A stretch of DNA of 6,727 nucleotides from Spirochaetaceae bacterium (GTDB lineage Bacteria; Spirochaetota; Spirochaetia; DSM-2461): contig JAEINM010000233.1 in assembly GCA_016342385.1 (NCBI GenBank), positions 1 through 6,727 of the forward strand, written 5' to 3'. Made by a program: the position numbers and the translations under genes. Below, one piece after another: positions 6,332 through 6,727 of this stretch. Every line of letters starts with the position of its first letter. The stretch's first letter is position 1. The notes under the pieces are model-generated. The model saw only the letters and a program-made list of their open reading frames with translations, had not been told where the DNA came from and ran no database searches.

Positions 6332-6390
6332 GAAGCCCCCCAGCCCCCTGAAGGGGGAGTAAACGTCCCCTTCAGGGGATTTAGGGGCTC
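6332..6390. repeat. Pair of facing GC-rich palindromic repeats
   Basis: Two similar units face each other. The plus-strand unit (6332-6359) starts GAAGCCCCCCAG and contains the hairpin CCCCC-TGAA-GGGGG (6344-6357). The minus-strand unit (6390-6364) starts GAGCCCCTAAAT and contains TCCCC-TGAA-GGGGA (6379-6366). Outer arms AGCCCC (6334-6339) and GGGGCT (6384-6389) can pair too. The result is one composite inverted repeat of about 60 nt, far more GC-rich than its surroundings. Similar CCCCTGAAGGGG palindromes are familiar to me as dispersed intergenic repeats in some bacterial genomes, especially Bacteroidota. Here it lies between the end of the shikimate-kinase-like gene and the pflB promoter and may stop transcription from that gene. 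There is no T-tract. Confidence 0.7.
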
Positions 6391-6433
6391 GGATAGAAAT
6401 TAATCCTGATTTTCATTTAATATTGATGAACTA

Positions 6434-6727
6434 TTAAGACTGCCCATGGAACTCTTTAATTCTCTCTTCAATTAATATCGCCACATCATCCTGATGAACC
6501 GATGCGGCCTCAATTGTAAAGTGTGCATATTTCCTGTATAACCGTTCTCTCTCATTAAATAAATCGAGAAAGCTCTGGTCCTCTGCTTTGGCAATTCCTC
6601 TGGTATTAAAATTGCTGATTCTTTTCTGCAGTTCTTCAAGGTCCACTCGGAGGAAAACTATAGTTGAAATGTCCCGGAGATGGTCCATTGCTTTACTGCT
6701 GTACACAGCACTGCCACCTGTAGCAAT
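6434..6727 (-). CDS. Shikimate-kinase-like P-loop kinase, C-terminal part, cut by the right edge
   Basis: The reading frame is open from the right edge to TAA 6434-6436 and gives 97 residues. The N-terminal part, with the expected P-loop, lies outside. The visible protein begins IATGGSAVYSSKAMDHL, matching the (S/A)TGGGAV motif of shikimate kinases but with Ser in place of the third Gly. STIVFLRVDLEELQKRI follows, like the core strand and helix after that motif. NERERLYRKYAHFTIEA matches the ERxPLYxxxAD segment, including the arginine that contacts shikimate in AroK. The usual lid sequence RPLL is replaced by TRGIAKAEDQS. This pattern fits a shikimate-kinase-like subgroup and the true substrate is uncertain, so I give no symbol. 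An in-frame GTG at 6706 is internal, not a start: the homology continues through it to the edge. It is not clearly co-transcribed with pflB, because a repeat and a separate promoter lie between. Confidence 0.75.
   Translation of the reverse strand: MATGGSAVYSSKAMDHLRDISTIVFLRVDLEELQKRISNFNTRGIAKAEDQSFLDLFNERERLYRKYAHFTIEAASVHQDDVAILIEERIKEFHGQS

Noticed and set aside
6434..6706. A complete 90-residue gene starting at 6706.
   Set aside because: That start is an internal GTG. The frame stays open to the right edge and the residues before it (IATGGSA) carry the kinase motif, so the gene is partial.

Overview
The window holds five protein genes, or parts of them, from a moderately AT-rich bacterial chromosome. 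Four lie on the minus strand and one on the plus strand. No rRNA, tRNA, CRISPR array, integrase or transposase was seen. A transmembrane chemoreceptor, oxygen-sensitive glycyl-radical metabolism (pyruvate formate-lyase and its activase) and a family B DNA polymerase II suggest a motile, fermentative, anaerobic or facultative bacterium. The style of the proteins made me think of a free-living spirochaete (Spirochaetota). That is an impression, not a demonstrated placement.

Left part (1-2342, minus strand). A methyl-accepting chemotaxis protein (489-2342) is followed after only 5 nt by the 5' part of a DNA polymerase II gene (polB, 1-483). The polymerase runs off the left edge just after its exonuclease I motif. 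Middle (2343-3148): a 140-nt divergent intergenic region, then a plus-strand HAD-superfamily hydrolase. The hydrolase ends 4 nt from the stop of the convergent pflA gene.

Right part (3153-6240, minus strand). This is a complete pyruvate formate-lyase operon. pflB (start best placed at ATG 6094) and pflA overlap by one base (TGATG). Between a candidate promoter and pflB lies what reads as a ZTP riboswitch (the 'pfl' RNA motif, 6154-6228). It is followed by a strong intrinsic terminator (6125-6163) whose 5' arm overlaps the aptamer's P3 and pseudoknot. The arrangement predicts a transcriptional ON switch. When ZTP/ZMP rises because 10-formyl-tetrahydrofolate is short, the terminator would be prevented and formate-producing enzyme made, which would feed one-carbon metabolism.

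Right edge (6241-6727). A pair of facing GC-rich palindromic repeats (6332-6390) lies downstream of the C-terminal part of a shikimate-kinase-like gene (6434 to the right edge). The most interesting element is the riboswitch-terminator leader of pflBA. It belongs to a described riboswitch class, so it is a recognised system in this window rather than a new one.
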